A DNA stretch of 51,908 nucleotides, taken from contig JAUJNX010000002.1 in assembly GCA_030447925.1 (NCBI GenBank), positions 509,617 through 561,524 of the forward strand, read 5' to 3'. A program made the position numbers and the translations under genes. How positions within the stretch are numbered: position 1 is the stretch's first letter; each line of letters begins with the position of its first letter. Origin of the DNA: Egibacteraceae bacterium (lineage in GTDB: Bacteria > Actinomycetota > Nitriliruptoria > Euzebyales > Egibacteraceae). The notes below the pieces were generated by a model, which ran no database searches, was not told the origin of the DNA, and saw nothing but the letters and a program-made list of their open reading frames with translations. Shown in pieces: positions 1-8,203 of this stretch.

Positions 1-553
1 ACTCGGGCTCGGGGCGCCATACGTGCGCGTCGGCGGCGCCGGCCGCCGCGTCGGCCTCGACCACCACGGATGCGGCTCGCGACAGCCGGGCGGCGGCCAG
101 CTCGACCCCCGAGATCCCGTCGACCGCCGCGTGGTGGGTCTTGGGGACCAGCGCGACCCGACCGCCCTCCAGCCCCTCGACGACGTGCAGCCCCCAGAGC
201 GGTCGCCTCCGGTCCAGCGGCCGGCTCATCACGTCGCCGGTGAACTCCGCGAGCTCCGCCATCCCCCCGGGGCTCGGGAGCGCGGCGCGCCGGACGTGGA
301 AGTCGAGGTCGAAGTCGGGGTCCTCGATCCAGACGGGGTGATCCAGGCGCAGGGGCGTGGTCACCAGACGCCGGCGGAAGGGCGGAGCGAGGTGCAGCCG
401 CGCCTCGAGGAACGCTGCGACGTCGTCGCGGGTCAGCCGGCCTCCCGGCGCCGTCGAGGGGTCGAGGACCAGCGCGCTCCCCACGTGCAGGTGCGTGGTC
501 GGCGTCTCGAGGTACAGCCAGATGGCGTCCATCCCGGACAGGCGCGTGGGCAC
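1..553 (-). CDS. Wax ester synthase/diacylglycerol acyltransferase (WS/DGAT), 3' end off window
   Basis: The complement of 1-553 reads open from a GTG at 553 with GAGGAG 5 nt upstream, and runs off the left edge with 184 codons seen. The N-terminal sequence (MPTRLSGMDAIWLYLETP, then THLHVGS) is typical of actinobacterial WS/DGAT proteins, and the catalytic HHxxxDG motif is present as HHAAVDG at about residue 144. The family esterifies acyl-CoA with diacylglycerol or fatty alcohol to make storage lipid at the membrane. The C-terminal half is not visible. It is transcribed away from the neighbouring sulfurtransferase. Family assignment is secure; the substrate is not. Confidence 0.9.
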   Translation of the reverse strand, partial: MPTRLSGMDAIWLYLETPTTHLHVGSALVLDPSTAPGGRLTRDDVAAFLEARLHLAPPFRRRLVTTPLRLDHPVWIEDPDFDLDFHVRRAALPSPGGMAELAEFTGDVMSRPLDRRRPLWGLHVVEGLEGGRVALVPKTHHAAVDGISGVELAAARLSRAASVVVEADAAAGAADAHVWRPEPE

Positions 554-584
554 GGCACTCCTCGGGGTCTCGAACTCGCTCGGC

Positions 585-606
585 AGCCTACTAACGAACG
601 TTTCCA
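585..606 (-). promoter_or_regulatory. Candidate -10 and operator-like site for the WS/DGAT gene
   Basis: On the minus strand TAGGCT (590-585) fits an actinobacterial -10. Next to it lies AACGAACGTT (593-602), with AAC/GTT arms, in an otherwise plain 131-bp divergent spacer. A TetR-type lipid regulator could bind there, but this is inference from position and shape only. Confidence 0.3.
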
Positions 607-684
607 CCCTTCCCCGCCGCCGGGCGGCTGCCCCTGGCGCGAGCCTCGGTCCTCCGACCACCGCCGTCCCGTCCCGGAGCAGCC

Positions 685-1536
685 ATGCCGACCAACCCCG
701 ACGCACTCGTCTCGACCGACTGGGTCGCCGCCCACCTCGACGACCCGGCCGTCGTCGTCGCCGAGGTCGACGAGGACTCGAACGCCTATGAGAAGAACCA
801 CATCCCCGGGGCGATCGGCTTCGACTGGAAGGCCGACTTCCAGGACCCGGTGCGCCGGACCTTCCTGGGTCCGGAGGACTTCGCCGCCCTGCTCGGCTCC
901 CGCGGCATCGGCCCGGACACCCACGTGGTGCTGTACGGGGGCAACAACAACTGGTTCGCGGCGTACGGGTACTGGTACCTGAAGGTCTACGGGCACCCCC
1001 GGGTCAGCCTCATGGACGGTGGCCGCAAGCTGTGGGAGCTGCAGGGCCGGCCCCTCTCCGACGAGACCGTCACCCGCGAGGCCGTCTCCTATCCCGTGCC
1101 GTCGGCCGATCCGGAGCTGCGCGCCCGCCGGGACGAGGTGCTGTCGCGCTACGTCGGAGCTCCCGAGGGCACCGCGGTGCTGGACGTGCGCTCGCCCGCC
1201 GAGTTCAGCGGTGAGCTGCTGGCGCCGCCCTCGTTCCCGCAGGAGTCGGCGATGGTCGGAGGCCACATCCCCGGGGCGATCAACGTGCCGTGGGGGAAGG
1301 CCGTCGACGCCGACACCGGGGAGCTGCTGCCGGTTGACCGGCTGCGTTCCCTGTACGAGGGGGTCGGCGTGACCGGGGACCGCGACATCGTCGCCTACTG
1401 CCGGATCGGCGAGCGCAGCGCCCACACCTGGTTCGTGCTGCACGAGGTCCTGGGCTACGACCGCGTGCGCAACTACGACGGGTCGTGGACCGAGTACGGG
1501 TCCCTGGTCGACGTGCCGGTCGAGCGCGGCCCCTGA
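685..1536 (+). CDS. Sulfurtransferase (rhodanese/thiosulfate sulfurtransferase, CysA2-like)
   Basis: A 283-residue protein with two rhodanese domains, the normal family length. The C-terminal domain carries the active loop CRIGERS with the nucleophile at Cys239, followed by AHTWFVLHE. The N-terminal domain has NNNWFAAYGYWYLK. This loop matches the mycobacterial CysA2/CysA3 type rather than the CG(S/T)GVT loop of mercaptopyruvate enzymes, so thiosulfate:cyanide-type sulfur transfer is the better guess. The enzyme is cytosolic. The ATG at 685 has GGAG 7 nt upstream. It is the first gene of a same-strand run to 5.1 kb and diverges from the WS/DGAT gene. Confidence 0.92.
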   Translation: MPTNPDALVSTDWVAAHLDDPAVVVAEVDEDSNAYEKNHIPGAIGFDWKADFQDPVRRTFLGPEDFAALLGSRGIGPDTHVVLYGGNNNWFAAYGYWYLKVYGHPRVSLMDGGRKLWELQGRPLSDETVTREAVSYPVPSADPELRARRDEVLSRYVGAPEGTAVLDVRSPAEFSGELLAPPSFPQESAMVGGHIPGAINVPWGKAVDADTGELLPVDRLRSLYEGVGVTGDRDIVAYCRIGERSAHTWFVLHEVLGYDRVRNYDGSWTEYGSLVDVPVERGP

Positions 1537-1580
1537 GCGGCGCGCTGGACGCCCGCCCCCGGCGAGCCGAGGATGGGCGC

Positions 1581-2357
1581 ATGACCGAGCTCCTGCCCGA
1601 CCTGACCGCGTGGTCCGCGCCCGGCGAGCCGGGGGCGCCGGGCGTGCTCGTGCTGCACGGCTTCACCGGCAGCCCGGTGAGCGTGCGCCCGGTGGCGGAG
1701 GCGATGGCCGCGGAGGGCTTCGCGGTCGAGATGCCGCTGCTGCCGGGCCACGGGACCGTCTGGCAGGAGCTGCAGCGCACCACCTGGCACGACTGGGTGC
1801 GCGAGGCCGCCGCCGCGCTGCACCGGCTGCGCCACCCCGAGGGCACCCGCGGGACGCCGCGGCCGGTCGTGGTGGCCGGGCTGTCGATGGGCGGGACGCT
1901 GGCGCTGCACCTGGCCGAGACCCGCGCCGCGGACCTCGCGGGCGTCGCGGTGGTCAACCCGTTCGTGGCCAGCAGCAACCCGCAGCTGCGCCTCGTGCCC
2001 GTGCTGAAGTGGGTGCTGCCGACCTCGTCCGCGATCGGCAACGACATCGCGCGGGAGGGGGGCGACGAGCACGGCTACGACCGCGTGCCGCTCAAGGCGC
2101 TGGGGTCGCTGCTGGCGCTGCAGCGGTCGGTGCGCGCCGACCTGCGCGCGATCCGCTCGCCCCTGCTGGTGTTCACCTCCCGGGTGGACCACGTGGTGGA
2201 GCCGGAGAACTCGCGCATGGTCCTGGACGGGGTGTCGTCGGACGACACCGAGCAGGTGTGGCTGGAGCGCAGCTACCACGTCGCCACCCTGGACCACGAC
2301 GCCGACCTGATCCTGGAGCGCACGGCCGCGTTCGTCCGCCGCGTCAGCGCCGCGTGA
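1581..2357 (+). CDS. Alpha/beta hydrolase (carboxylesterase/monoacylglycerol lipase-like)
   Basis: A 258-residue serine hydrolase. The oxyanion-side motif LHGFTGSP is near residue 25, followed by the LPGHG loop and the nucleophile elbow GLSMGG near residue 97. SRVDHVV supplies the likely Asp and SYHVATLDHD the His. The layout resembles bacterial carboxylesterase Est30 and monoacylglycerol lipases, so short acyl esters are a reasonable substrate guess. The ATG at 1581 lies 6 nt after GAGGAT, which could be a weak leaderless -10. The stop overlaps the next gene's GTG by 4 nt, so the two are probably translationally coupled. Confidence 0.88.
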   Translation: MTELLPDLTAWSAPGEPGAPGVLVLHGFTGSPVSVRPVAEAMAAEGFAVEMPLLPGHGTVWQELQRTTWHDWVREAAAALHRLRHPEGTRGTPRPVVVAGLSMGGTLALHLAETRAADLAGVAVVNPFVASSNPQLRLVPVLKWVLPTSSAIGNDIAREGGDEHGYDRVPLKALGSLLALQRSVRADLRAIRSPLLVFTSRVDHVVEPENSRMVLDGVSSDDTEQVWLERSYHVATLDHDADLILERTAAFVRRVSAA

Positions 2358-2791
2358 CCCTGCGGACCGCCCGCTTCGAGGTCTACGCGTCCGGCCCCGG
2401 CGACCCCGCCGCGGTCTGGGACCTGGTGTCGGACCCCCACCGCCTGCCGGAGTGGACCGACGCCACCGCCGTCGAGGACCTGGGCCCGGGACCCGTCGCG
2501 GTCGGGACGACCTTCGCGGTCCGCGTGGGCGACCGCCGCCTGGACTGGCGGGTCCGCACCCTGGACCGCCGCCTGATCGAGGCCGCGACCTTCCTGCCCT
2601 CCGGTGTCCTGGGCATCGGGGCGCAGGTGTTCCCCGACGCGGCGGGCAGCCGCATCGTCCTGGCCGGCGCGTTCGCCCCCGCGGACCGCCGGTCGGCCCT
2701 GCGCTTCTCGCTGCTCGGCGGGCCCGACCTGCGCCGGCGCTTCGACCGCTGGTCCCCCCGCGCCCTGCGCCCGCCCCGCTCTCGCCGGTAG
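2354..2791 (+). CDS. SRPBCC (polyketide cyclase/START-like) family protein
   Basis: A 145-residue protein beginning with GTG inside the GTGA overlap with the hydrolase gene. The N-terminal pattern RFEVYASGPGDPAAVWDLVSDPHRLPEWTDAT is the standard SRPBCC start, in which a strand is followed by the VW.LVSDP..LPEW helix. The fold binds small hydrophobic ligands; no catalytic residue can be named. Coupling to the hydrolase suggests a shared lipid or ester-related role, which is inference. The C-terminus is Arg/Pro-rich. Confidence 0.78.
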   Translation: MTLRTARFEVYASGPGDPAAVWDLVSDPHRLPEWTDATAVEDLGPGPVAVGTTFAVRVGDRRLDWRVRTLDRRLIEAATFLPSGVLGIGAQVFPDAAGSRIVLAGAFAPADRRSALRFSLLGGPDLRRRFDRWSPRALRPPRSRR

Positions 2792-2856
2792 CGCCGGCCG
2801 GCCGGCCGCCTGGGCTGGCGTGGCAGGCCCGGCGGCGGGGTGCGACGATCCGGTGC

Positions 2857-3471
2857 ATGGCACGGGAGCACAGGACCGACCGGCTGGTGCTGCGCGGCTG
2901 GCGCGAGGACGACCGGGAGCCCTTCGCCGCGCTCAACGCCGACCCCGAGGTCATGCGCCACTACCCGGCGCCGCTGACGCGCGCGCAGAGCGACGCGATG
3001 GCGGCTCGGGCCGGCGAGCACCTCGAGCGGGAAGCTTGGGGCCTGTGGGCGGTCGAGGTGGTCGGGGCCGGCCCCGGCGGCCACGGCCGGTTCGCGGGGT
3101 ACACCGGTCTGTCGGTCCCGGGGTTCGACCCGTTCGCCTCGGCCGTGGAGATCGGCTGGCGGCTGGCCCGCTGGGCCTGGGGGCACGGCTACGCCACGGA
3201 GGCCGCCACCGCGGCCCTGGCCGTCGGGTTCGACGAGCTGGGCCTGGACGAGATCGTGTCGTTCACCGCGGTGCCCAACGAGCGCTCACAGGCGGTGATG
3301 CGGCGGATCGGGATGACCCGCGACCCCGACGGCGACTTCGACCACCCGAGGGTCCCGCCGGGTCCGCTGCGGCGCCACGTCCTGTACCGGATCGCCGCGG
3401 ACGACCGGCCGGGGGCGGCGCGTGCGGGGGTTGCGGGGAAATCGGTGACCGAGGGTGATACTGGTCAGTGA
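2857..3471 (+). CDS. GNAT N-acetyltransferase (RimJ/RimL type)
   Basis: A 204-residue protein starting RTDRLVLRGWREDDREPFAALNADPEVMRHYP, the classical RimJ/RimL N-terminus. Motif A is present as EIGWRLARWAWGHGYATEA, and VPNERSQAVMRRIGM is the C-terminal GNAT signature. It would move acetyl from acetyl-CoA to an amine; the substrate is unknown. The ATG at 2857 lies 7 nt after GACGAT, a weak candidate leaderless -10. The final 15-20 residues are variable. Its TGA shares one base with the next gene's ATG (TGATG). Confidence 0.88.
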   Translation: MAREHRTDRLVLRGWREDDREPFAALNADPEVMRHYPAPLTRAQSDAMAARAGEHLEREAWGLWAVEVVGAGPGGHGRFAGYTGLSVPGFDPFASAVEIGWRLARWAWGHGYATEAATAALAVGFDELGLDEIVSFTAVPNERSQAVMRRIGMTRDPDGDFDHPRVPPGPLRRHVLYRIAADDRPGAARAGVAGKSVTEGDTGQ

Positions 3472-3947
3472 TGAACCGCAAGACGAGCAGGGGCCGACGG
3501 GACGATGGACGCGTCCTGTGGGGCCGGGTGGGCGCCTTCGCCCTCGCGGTCGCGCTGGCGTTCCTGTTCGGCCGCCTGTCGGCGCCGGACGGCGCGCCGC
3601 CGGAGGAGCTCGCCGCCGCGCGCTCGCGCATCGCCGAGCTGGAGCAGGAGAACCTCAACCTCGCCGAGGCCCAGAAGGCGCTGGCGGCGGGCGGCATCGA
3701 CGCCCGGCCGGCGGCGGCCGACGACGGCCCGGGGGGTCAGCCCGCCGCGGCGGACGGCGACGGCGAGGTCTACACCGTGCAGGAGGGTGACACCCTGGAG
3801 AGCATCGCCGCCGAGCAGTACGGCGACGGCTCCCGGTTCCCACTCCTCGCGGAGGCCAACGACGTGGACGCCACCAACCTGGTGCCCGGCCAGCAGCTGC
3901 GGATCCCGCCCGACCCGGAGGCCGCGGGCGACGCCGACGACGGCTGA
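3471..3947 (+). CDS. LysM-domain membrane-anchored protein
   Basis: 158 residues. A basic N-terminus is followed by one membrane helix at about residues 17-37 (VGAFALAVALAFLFGRL), a short charged helix that may be a coiled coil (about 45-65), an Ala/Gly/Asp linker, and one LysM domain at about 100-145 (YTVQEGDTLESIAAEQYG ... NLVPGQQLRIP). LysM binds N-acetylglucosamine-containing glycans, so it is likely held in the membrane facing the peptidoglycan. A GTG one codon upstream (3468) is an alternative start. GATACT eight bases before the ATG could be a -10. Confidence 0.85.
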   Translation: MNRKTSRGRRDDGRVLWGRVGAFALAVALAFLFGRLSAPDGAPPEELAAARSRIAELEQENLNLAEAQKALAAGGIDARPAAADDGPGGQPAAADGDGEVYTVQEGDTLESIAAEQYGDGSRFPLLAEANDVDATNLVPGQQLRIPPDPEAAGDADDG

Positions 3948-3953
3948 CCCCCG

Positions 3954-5123
3954 GTGGAGCTGGACGGGGACCTGACCGCGCAGGCGCTGGGCAACCTGCC
4001 CTCGCGCCGTCCGCCGCCGTCGCCCGCGGACCTGGACCGGCGGCCGCGCATCGGGCTGGTCCTCGGTGCGGGCGGCGTGCTGGGCAACGCCTACCTCAAC
4101 GGTGCCGTCGCGGCGCTGTGGGAGGCCACCGGCTTCGAGCCGCGCACCTCCTCGGTGCTGATCGGCACCTCGGCCGGGTCGATCCACGCCGCGCTGTACG
4201 GGGCGGGCATGCCCGCGGTGTTCGGGCTGTGGCGGACCCGCGGCGGGGTCCTCCCCGACGCCGACGTCGTGGCGCTGGGACCGTGGTCCCACGGGCCGGA
4301 CCTGGACCGCGACCTGGACCGGGAGGAGGAGCTCGACCTGCGCGACCTCTTCCTGCCCGCCCGCGCGCTGCCGCGCCTGGGACCGTCGTCCAAGCAGCTG
4401 GCGCTGCGGGCCGCCCTGCGGCCCTGGGCGCACCCGCCGGAGGTCGCGCTGTCGGCGTGGCTGCCGGAGGGCTGGCTGACCAACGCCGCGATCGGGGTGA
4501 TGCTGCGGCGGGTCGTGCCCAGCGGCTGGGTCCCCCACCCCAGGACCTGGGTCGTCGCCAGCAACGTCCGCACGGGCGAGCGCACCGTCTTCGGGCGGCC
4601 AGGGGCGCCGCGGGCGCACGTCGACCGGGCGGTGCGGGCGTCCTGCGCCATCCCGGCGCTGTACCGGCCGGTCCGCATCGGCCGCGACCGCTACGTCGAC
4701 GGCGGGCTGCACTCCCCCAGCAACGCCGACCTGGCGCGGGGGCTGGACCTCGACCTCGTGGTGGTGATCTCGCCGCTGTCGTCGCTGGAGGGCCACGCCG
4801 CGACCGGGCTGGTCGACCGCTACCTCGCGCCCTGGCGCCGGTTCGCCGGCCGGCGACTGACCAGCGAGATCGCCGCGCTGGCCGCCGACGGGGTGCCGAC
4901 CCTGTGCATCGGGCCGACGGCGGCGGACCAGGCGGCGTTCGGGCGCAACCTCATGGACACCCGCCCGCGCGTGCAGGTGTCGGAGACCGCGGTGCGGTCG
5001 GTGCGGGGGCTGCTCGCCGCCCCGGACGCCGCCGAGGCCGTCGCGCTGCTGCGCGCCGCGGCGGTGCGCGACCGCGATGCCGCCTACCCGCCGACCTCCG
5101 CCGACGAGGACCGCGCGGGCTGA
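3954..5123 (+). CDS. Patatin-like phospholipase
   Basis: 389 residues from a GTG. The patatin oxyanion loop is GAGGVLG, the nucleophile elbow is GTSAGS with Ser73, and the catalytic Asp lies in VDGG (Asp249), giving a complete Ser-Asp dyad. The family hydrolyses acyl esters of phospholipids or glycerolipids. No signal peptide is seen, so it is probably cytosolic or membrane-associated. It starts 6 nt after the LysM gene's stop. Its 3' end overlaps the remnant coding sequence on the opposite strand at 5084-5494. Confidence 0.9.
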   Translation: MELDGDLTAQALGNLPSRRPPPSPADLDRRPRIGLVLGAGGVLGNAYLNGAVAALWEATGFEPRTSSVLIGTSAGSIHAALYGAGMPAVFGLWRTRGGVLPDADVVALGPWSHGPDLDRDLDREEELDLRDLFLPARALPRLGPSSKQLALRAALRPWAHPPEVALSAWLPEGWLTNAAIGVMLRRVVPSGWVPHPRTWVVASNVRTGERTVFGRPGAPRAHVDRAVRASCAIPALYRPVRIGRDRYVDGGLHSPSNADLARGLDLDLVVVISPLSSLEGHAATGLVDRYLAPWRRFAGRRLTSEIAALAADGVPTLCIGPTAADQAAFGRNLMDTRPRVQVSETAVRSVRGLLAAPDAAEAVALLRAAAVRDRDAAYPPTSADEDRAG

Positions 5124-5494
5124 TCGACGCGGATCACCCGGTCGATCGGCACGTCGCGTCCGGCGCCGGGCGCCCCGGCGGACCCCGCCGCCGCGCGCCG
5201 CCACGGCACCGCCACCGCCACGACCCGCCCCGACCCCGCGCCCGCCCCGCGCCCAGCCCGGCCCCCCGCGGCGTCCACCGGCCTGACGGCGGCGCCCTTC
5301 CCCGCGCCGCGGCAGGCACGACGGCGGGCGGCGGCACGAGGGCCGCGGCAGGCACGACGGCGGGCGCCGGTGGGGCGGGGGGCGCGGGGGTCGCGCGCGG
5401 GGGCGGGGCGGGGGCGGGGCTGCTGGCGCCGCCGACCAGCGCAGGCCCGTGCCCGGGGGCAGCGCCTCGGCCACGACCGGGCCGTCGCCGATGA
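5084..5494 (-). pseudogene. Broken C-terminal extension downstream of the MFS transporter
   Basis: No single frame is open here on the minus strand, yet protein-like pieces follow one another in successive frames: PHLIIGDGPVVAEALPPG, then an Ala/Pro/Val-rich repeat, then GRVVAVAVPW ... GRDVPIDRVIRVDQPAR ending in a stop at 5084. Each change of frame needs one missing base, the same direction as in the MFS gene just upstream. I infer that the transporter continues to 5084 as a long extension and that the assembly has lost bases. Its function is not recognised. It overlaps the patatin 3' end by 40 bp, tail to tail. Confidence 0.4.
5306..5366. repeat. 25-bp direct repeat, two copies at 36-bp period
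   Basis: Positions 5306-5330 and 5342-5366 are identical over 25 bp. The 36-bp period is 12 codons, so on the minus strand it encodes a Val/Pro/Ala-rich peptide repeat (PAVVPAA type). It lies in the frame-broken tract and is a likely site of assembly trouble. Confidence 0.8.
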
Positions 5495-6900
5495 TCAGAT
5501 GGGGCGCGCCGCCGCGGGGCGGCCGGCGCGCGCGGGGGCATGTCCCGGCCGGGCCGACCAGCGCACCCCGCCGCCGGTCCCCGCGACCGCGACCACGACC
5601 TCCCCGCCCGTGCGCGCGGCGGTGCGGGTGTGCGGGGGCGGCGCAGGAGCGTCGCGGCGCGCGGCCGCACCCAGCACCGCGGTCACCGCCAGGCCCAGCG
5701 CGCCGATCGGCGCCGCCGCCAGGAGGCGCGGCAGGGCGGCGGTCCCGGCCGCCCCGCCCAGGCCGCGGGCCGCGCCCGCCCAAGCCAGCCGCCCGGCCGA
5801 CGGCCCCGCGGCCGCGTCCATCGACCCCTCGAAGGCGGTGAGCGACGCGCCGGACAGCAGTTGGGCCACGGCCAGGGCGGCGACGGACACCGGCGCGAAC
5901 ACCCAGCCGGCCACCATCCCGACGCCCAGCAGCGGCCACGCCACCCCGGGCGGCACGCGCCGGCGGTCCAGCAGGCCCCCGACCACCGGCGCGAGCATCG
6001 TCCCGAGGGTGAAGGCCACCGCCGCGATCGCGACCGCGCGGCGGCCGTGGAACTCCGCGGCCAGCCCGACCGACAGGAGCGTGGGTCCCGACGCCAGCAG
6101 CATCACCCCCGTGCCCGCGAGCAGCGCCGCGCCGCCGGGGAGGGCGGGCAGGGCGGGGAGGGCCAGCCGCGCCCGGCCCGCCGGCGCCGTCGCGGCCGCT
6201 CCGGTGCCCGGGGCAGGGTGTGCGCCGCCGTCGCCGGGATCGACCAGGCCGCCGGCCGGCCCGAGGTCGCTCGCCGCGCCCAGCTCGCCGCCTGCCCAGC
6301 CCCGGCGGGTGGGGCGGTGCGGGCGCGCCGGGCGATGACCACGGTCGGCACCAGCGCACCGCCGTAGAGCACGGCCACGGCGACGGCCAGCCGGCCGCCG
6401 ATCGCCCCGTCCGGTCCGGCGGGGAGCAGGGCCGCCACCGCCGCGCCGACGGCCTCGGCCGCCGCAATGGCCATGAGGTAGGTGGTCATCGCCGCCGGGC
6501 GGGGGTCGGCGGCCGCGACCTCGGCGCGCATGACCGCGAAGCCGGTCCACGCCAGGACGTGCAGCACGACCACGGCCGCGCCGAGCAGCGGCAGCGGCGC
6601 CCCCGCCGCCAGCAGCGCGAACAGGCTCACCCGCAGCACGCCCTCGCCCACCGCCGACCAGCGCAGCAGGACGCCGCCGGGCAGCCGGGCGCTGAGCAGG
6701 GTCGCGACCGGCGCCGACAGCGCGACCCCGCCGAGCATCGCCGCGTTGATGCCCGCGGCGGCCCCCAGCCCGTGCTGGGCGACCACCTGGAGGGTGACCG
6801 CGGTCCAGCCGACGGACAGGCCGAAGGAGTCGACCGTGCCGGCGCCCAGCAGGCGCCGGACCCGGCGCCGCCGGATGCGCCGCTGGAGCCCCCCCTCCAT
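5495..6900 (-). pseudogene. MFS transporter, frameshifted near 6300
   Basis: The gene starts with ATG at 6900, overlapping the decarboxylase stop by one base (TGATG). The first half is open from 6900 to about 6300 and carries membrane helices such as VDSFGLSVGWTAVTLQVVA, LLGAAVVVLHVLAWTGFAV and LAVAVAVLYGGALVPTVV. The second half is in the next frame, from about 6300 to a stop at 5495, with helices LLAGTGVMLLASGPTLLSVG, AVAIAAVAFTLGTMLAPVVGG and LLGVGMVAGWVFAPVSVAAL. Together they give the roughly 12-helix major facilitator fold. The total length is 2 modulo 3, so one base is missing. Coupling to the decarboxylase suggests efflux of its amine product, which is inference. Confidence 0.75.
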
Positions 6901-8084
6901 CAGCCGACGAAGACCGTGGCCGGCGGTGGGAACCCGTTGAAGCTCGACGCGTAGCTCAGCGTGTACGCGCCCGCCGACCCGATGTAGAGGCGGTCGTCCA
7001 GGTCCATGGTCGACGGCAGCGCGGCCCCGTAGAACATGGTGTCGGAGCTGTCGCAGCTCGGTCCCGTGACGGTGAAGGGCAGCGTGGGCGACGTCGCGTG
7101 GTCGGACCGCGACGTCCACAGCGGGAACAGCCACTGGTTGACGGTCTGCTGGGTCTCGAACAGGCCGTTGTACGCGCCGACGTCCAGGTACAGCCAGTTC
7201 TCGCCGGCCCGGACCTCCCGGCCCAGGACGGTGGTGACCATGACGGCGCTCTCGGCGACGAAGTGGCGCCCGGGCTCGGCGGCCAGCACCTCCGGCTGGT
7301 AGGGCAGCAGCTCGGTCAGCGCGGTGCGCAGCGTGGCAGCGACCTGCTCGATCGCGGGCACGGGTTCGACGTAGCGCGCGGGGAACCCGCCGCCGAGGTC
7401 GACCATGGTCAGCTCGATCCCGTCGTCGGCGAGCCGGTCCAGCAGCGTCCCCGCCGCCGACACCGCCTGGCGCCAGGCGCCGGTGGTGGTGCACTGCGAC
7501 CCGACGTGGAAGGTGACGCCGTAGGGGCGCAGCCCGAGGTTGCGCGCCAGCAGCAGAAGCGCCCTGGCCTCGTGGGCCTCGGCCCCGAACTTGCGCGACA
7601 GCGGGAACATCGCGGTGCTGTCGTCCACGCGCAGGCGCACGTAGACCGCTGCGCCGGGCGCGTGGCGGGCCAGCTTGTACAGCTCGCCCTCGGAGTCGAA
7701 GGCGAACCGCCACAGGCCCTCGGCGTGGGCGGCGGCGATGTGGCCAGCCGGCTTCACGGTGTTGCTGTAGAGGACGTCGGCCGGACGGACGCCGATGGCC
7801 TGGAGCATCCGCAGCTCCCCCAGCGAGGCGACCTCGAAGCGCGATCCCTGCTCGTGCAGGGCGACGAGCACCTCCGGCGAGGAGTTGCACTTCAGGGCGA
7901 AGAACGACTCCACGCCGGGGAGCAGCTCGCTGAAGCGGCGGTGGCGCTCGCGGACGGTGCCCAGGTCGCAGACGAGGTAGGGCGACCGCGCGTCGATGTC
8001 GGCCAGCGCGGGCGGCAGCAGGGCGGCCGGCCAGTGCGACGGGACCTCGAGCCGGGCGTGGTGGTCGAGCAGCGGGACGCGCAT
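6900..8084 (-). CDS. Type III PLP-dependent decarboxylase (ornithine decarboxylase-like)
   Basis: 394 residues, alanine-racemase-fold family (Orn/DAP/Arg decarboxylase group 2). The PLP lysine is Lys65 in FFALKCNSS. Other motifs are FHVGSQ, VDLGGGFPARY (phosphate loop), EPGRHFV, and the second active-site element CDSSDTM with Cys344 followed by GAYT with the PLP Tyr near 374. CDSSD fits an ornithine/lysine decarboxylase better than the (C)ES(G)D of DapF-pathway LysA enzymes, so putrescine or cadaverine formation is the best call. The ATG at 8084 has GAGG upstream. It is coupled to the MFS gene by a one-base overlap. Confidence 0.87.
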   Translation of the reverse strand: MRVPLLDHHARLEVPSHWPAALLPPALADIDARSPYLVCDLGTVRERHRRFSELLPGVESFFALKCNSSPEVLVALHEQGSRFEVASLGELRMLQAIGVRPADVLYSNTVKPAGHIAAAHAEGLWRFAFDSEGELYKLARHAPGAAVYVRLRVDDSTAMFPLSRKFGAEAHEARALLLLARNLGLRPYGVTFHVGSQCTTTGAWRQAVSAAGTLLDRLADDGIELTMVDLGGGFPARYVEPVPAIEQVAATLRTALTELLPYQPEVLAAEPGRHFVAESAVMVTTVLGREVRAGENWLYLDVGAYNGLFETQQTVNQWLFPLWTSRSDHATSPTLPFTVTGPSCDSSDTMFYGAALPSTMDLDDRLYIGSAGAYTLSYASSFNGFPPPATVFVG

Positions 8085-8203
8085 GGGGGGGGCACCTCGG
8101 TGGGGGGTCGGCCGGTTCCCCCTTCGTCTCGGCTGCGGTGGGCGCAGGTTGAGCCACGACCACCACGTTTCAGGTCACGGACGGCGGGGCCGATCACCTC
8201 CGC

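Noticed and set aside
554..606. AACGAACGTT as a KstR-type operator for the WS/DGAT gene
   Set aside because: The spacing between AAC and GTT is four bases, not the two of the KstR core, so the specific assignment is dropped and only a generic candidate is kept.
5306..5366. 25-bp direct repeats as a mobile-element target duplication
   Set aside because: The 36-bp period is codon-based and lies in a repetitive Ala/Pro/Val coding tract; there is no transposase or inverted repeat.
3465..6467. A 1,000-codon minus-strand open frame opposite LysM and patatin
   Set aside because: Low-complexity Arg/Gly/Pro shadow with no family motifs. Only the short LIIGDGP stretch near 5500 looks genuine and belongs to the MFS extension.
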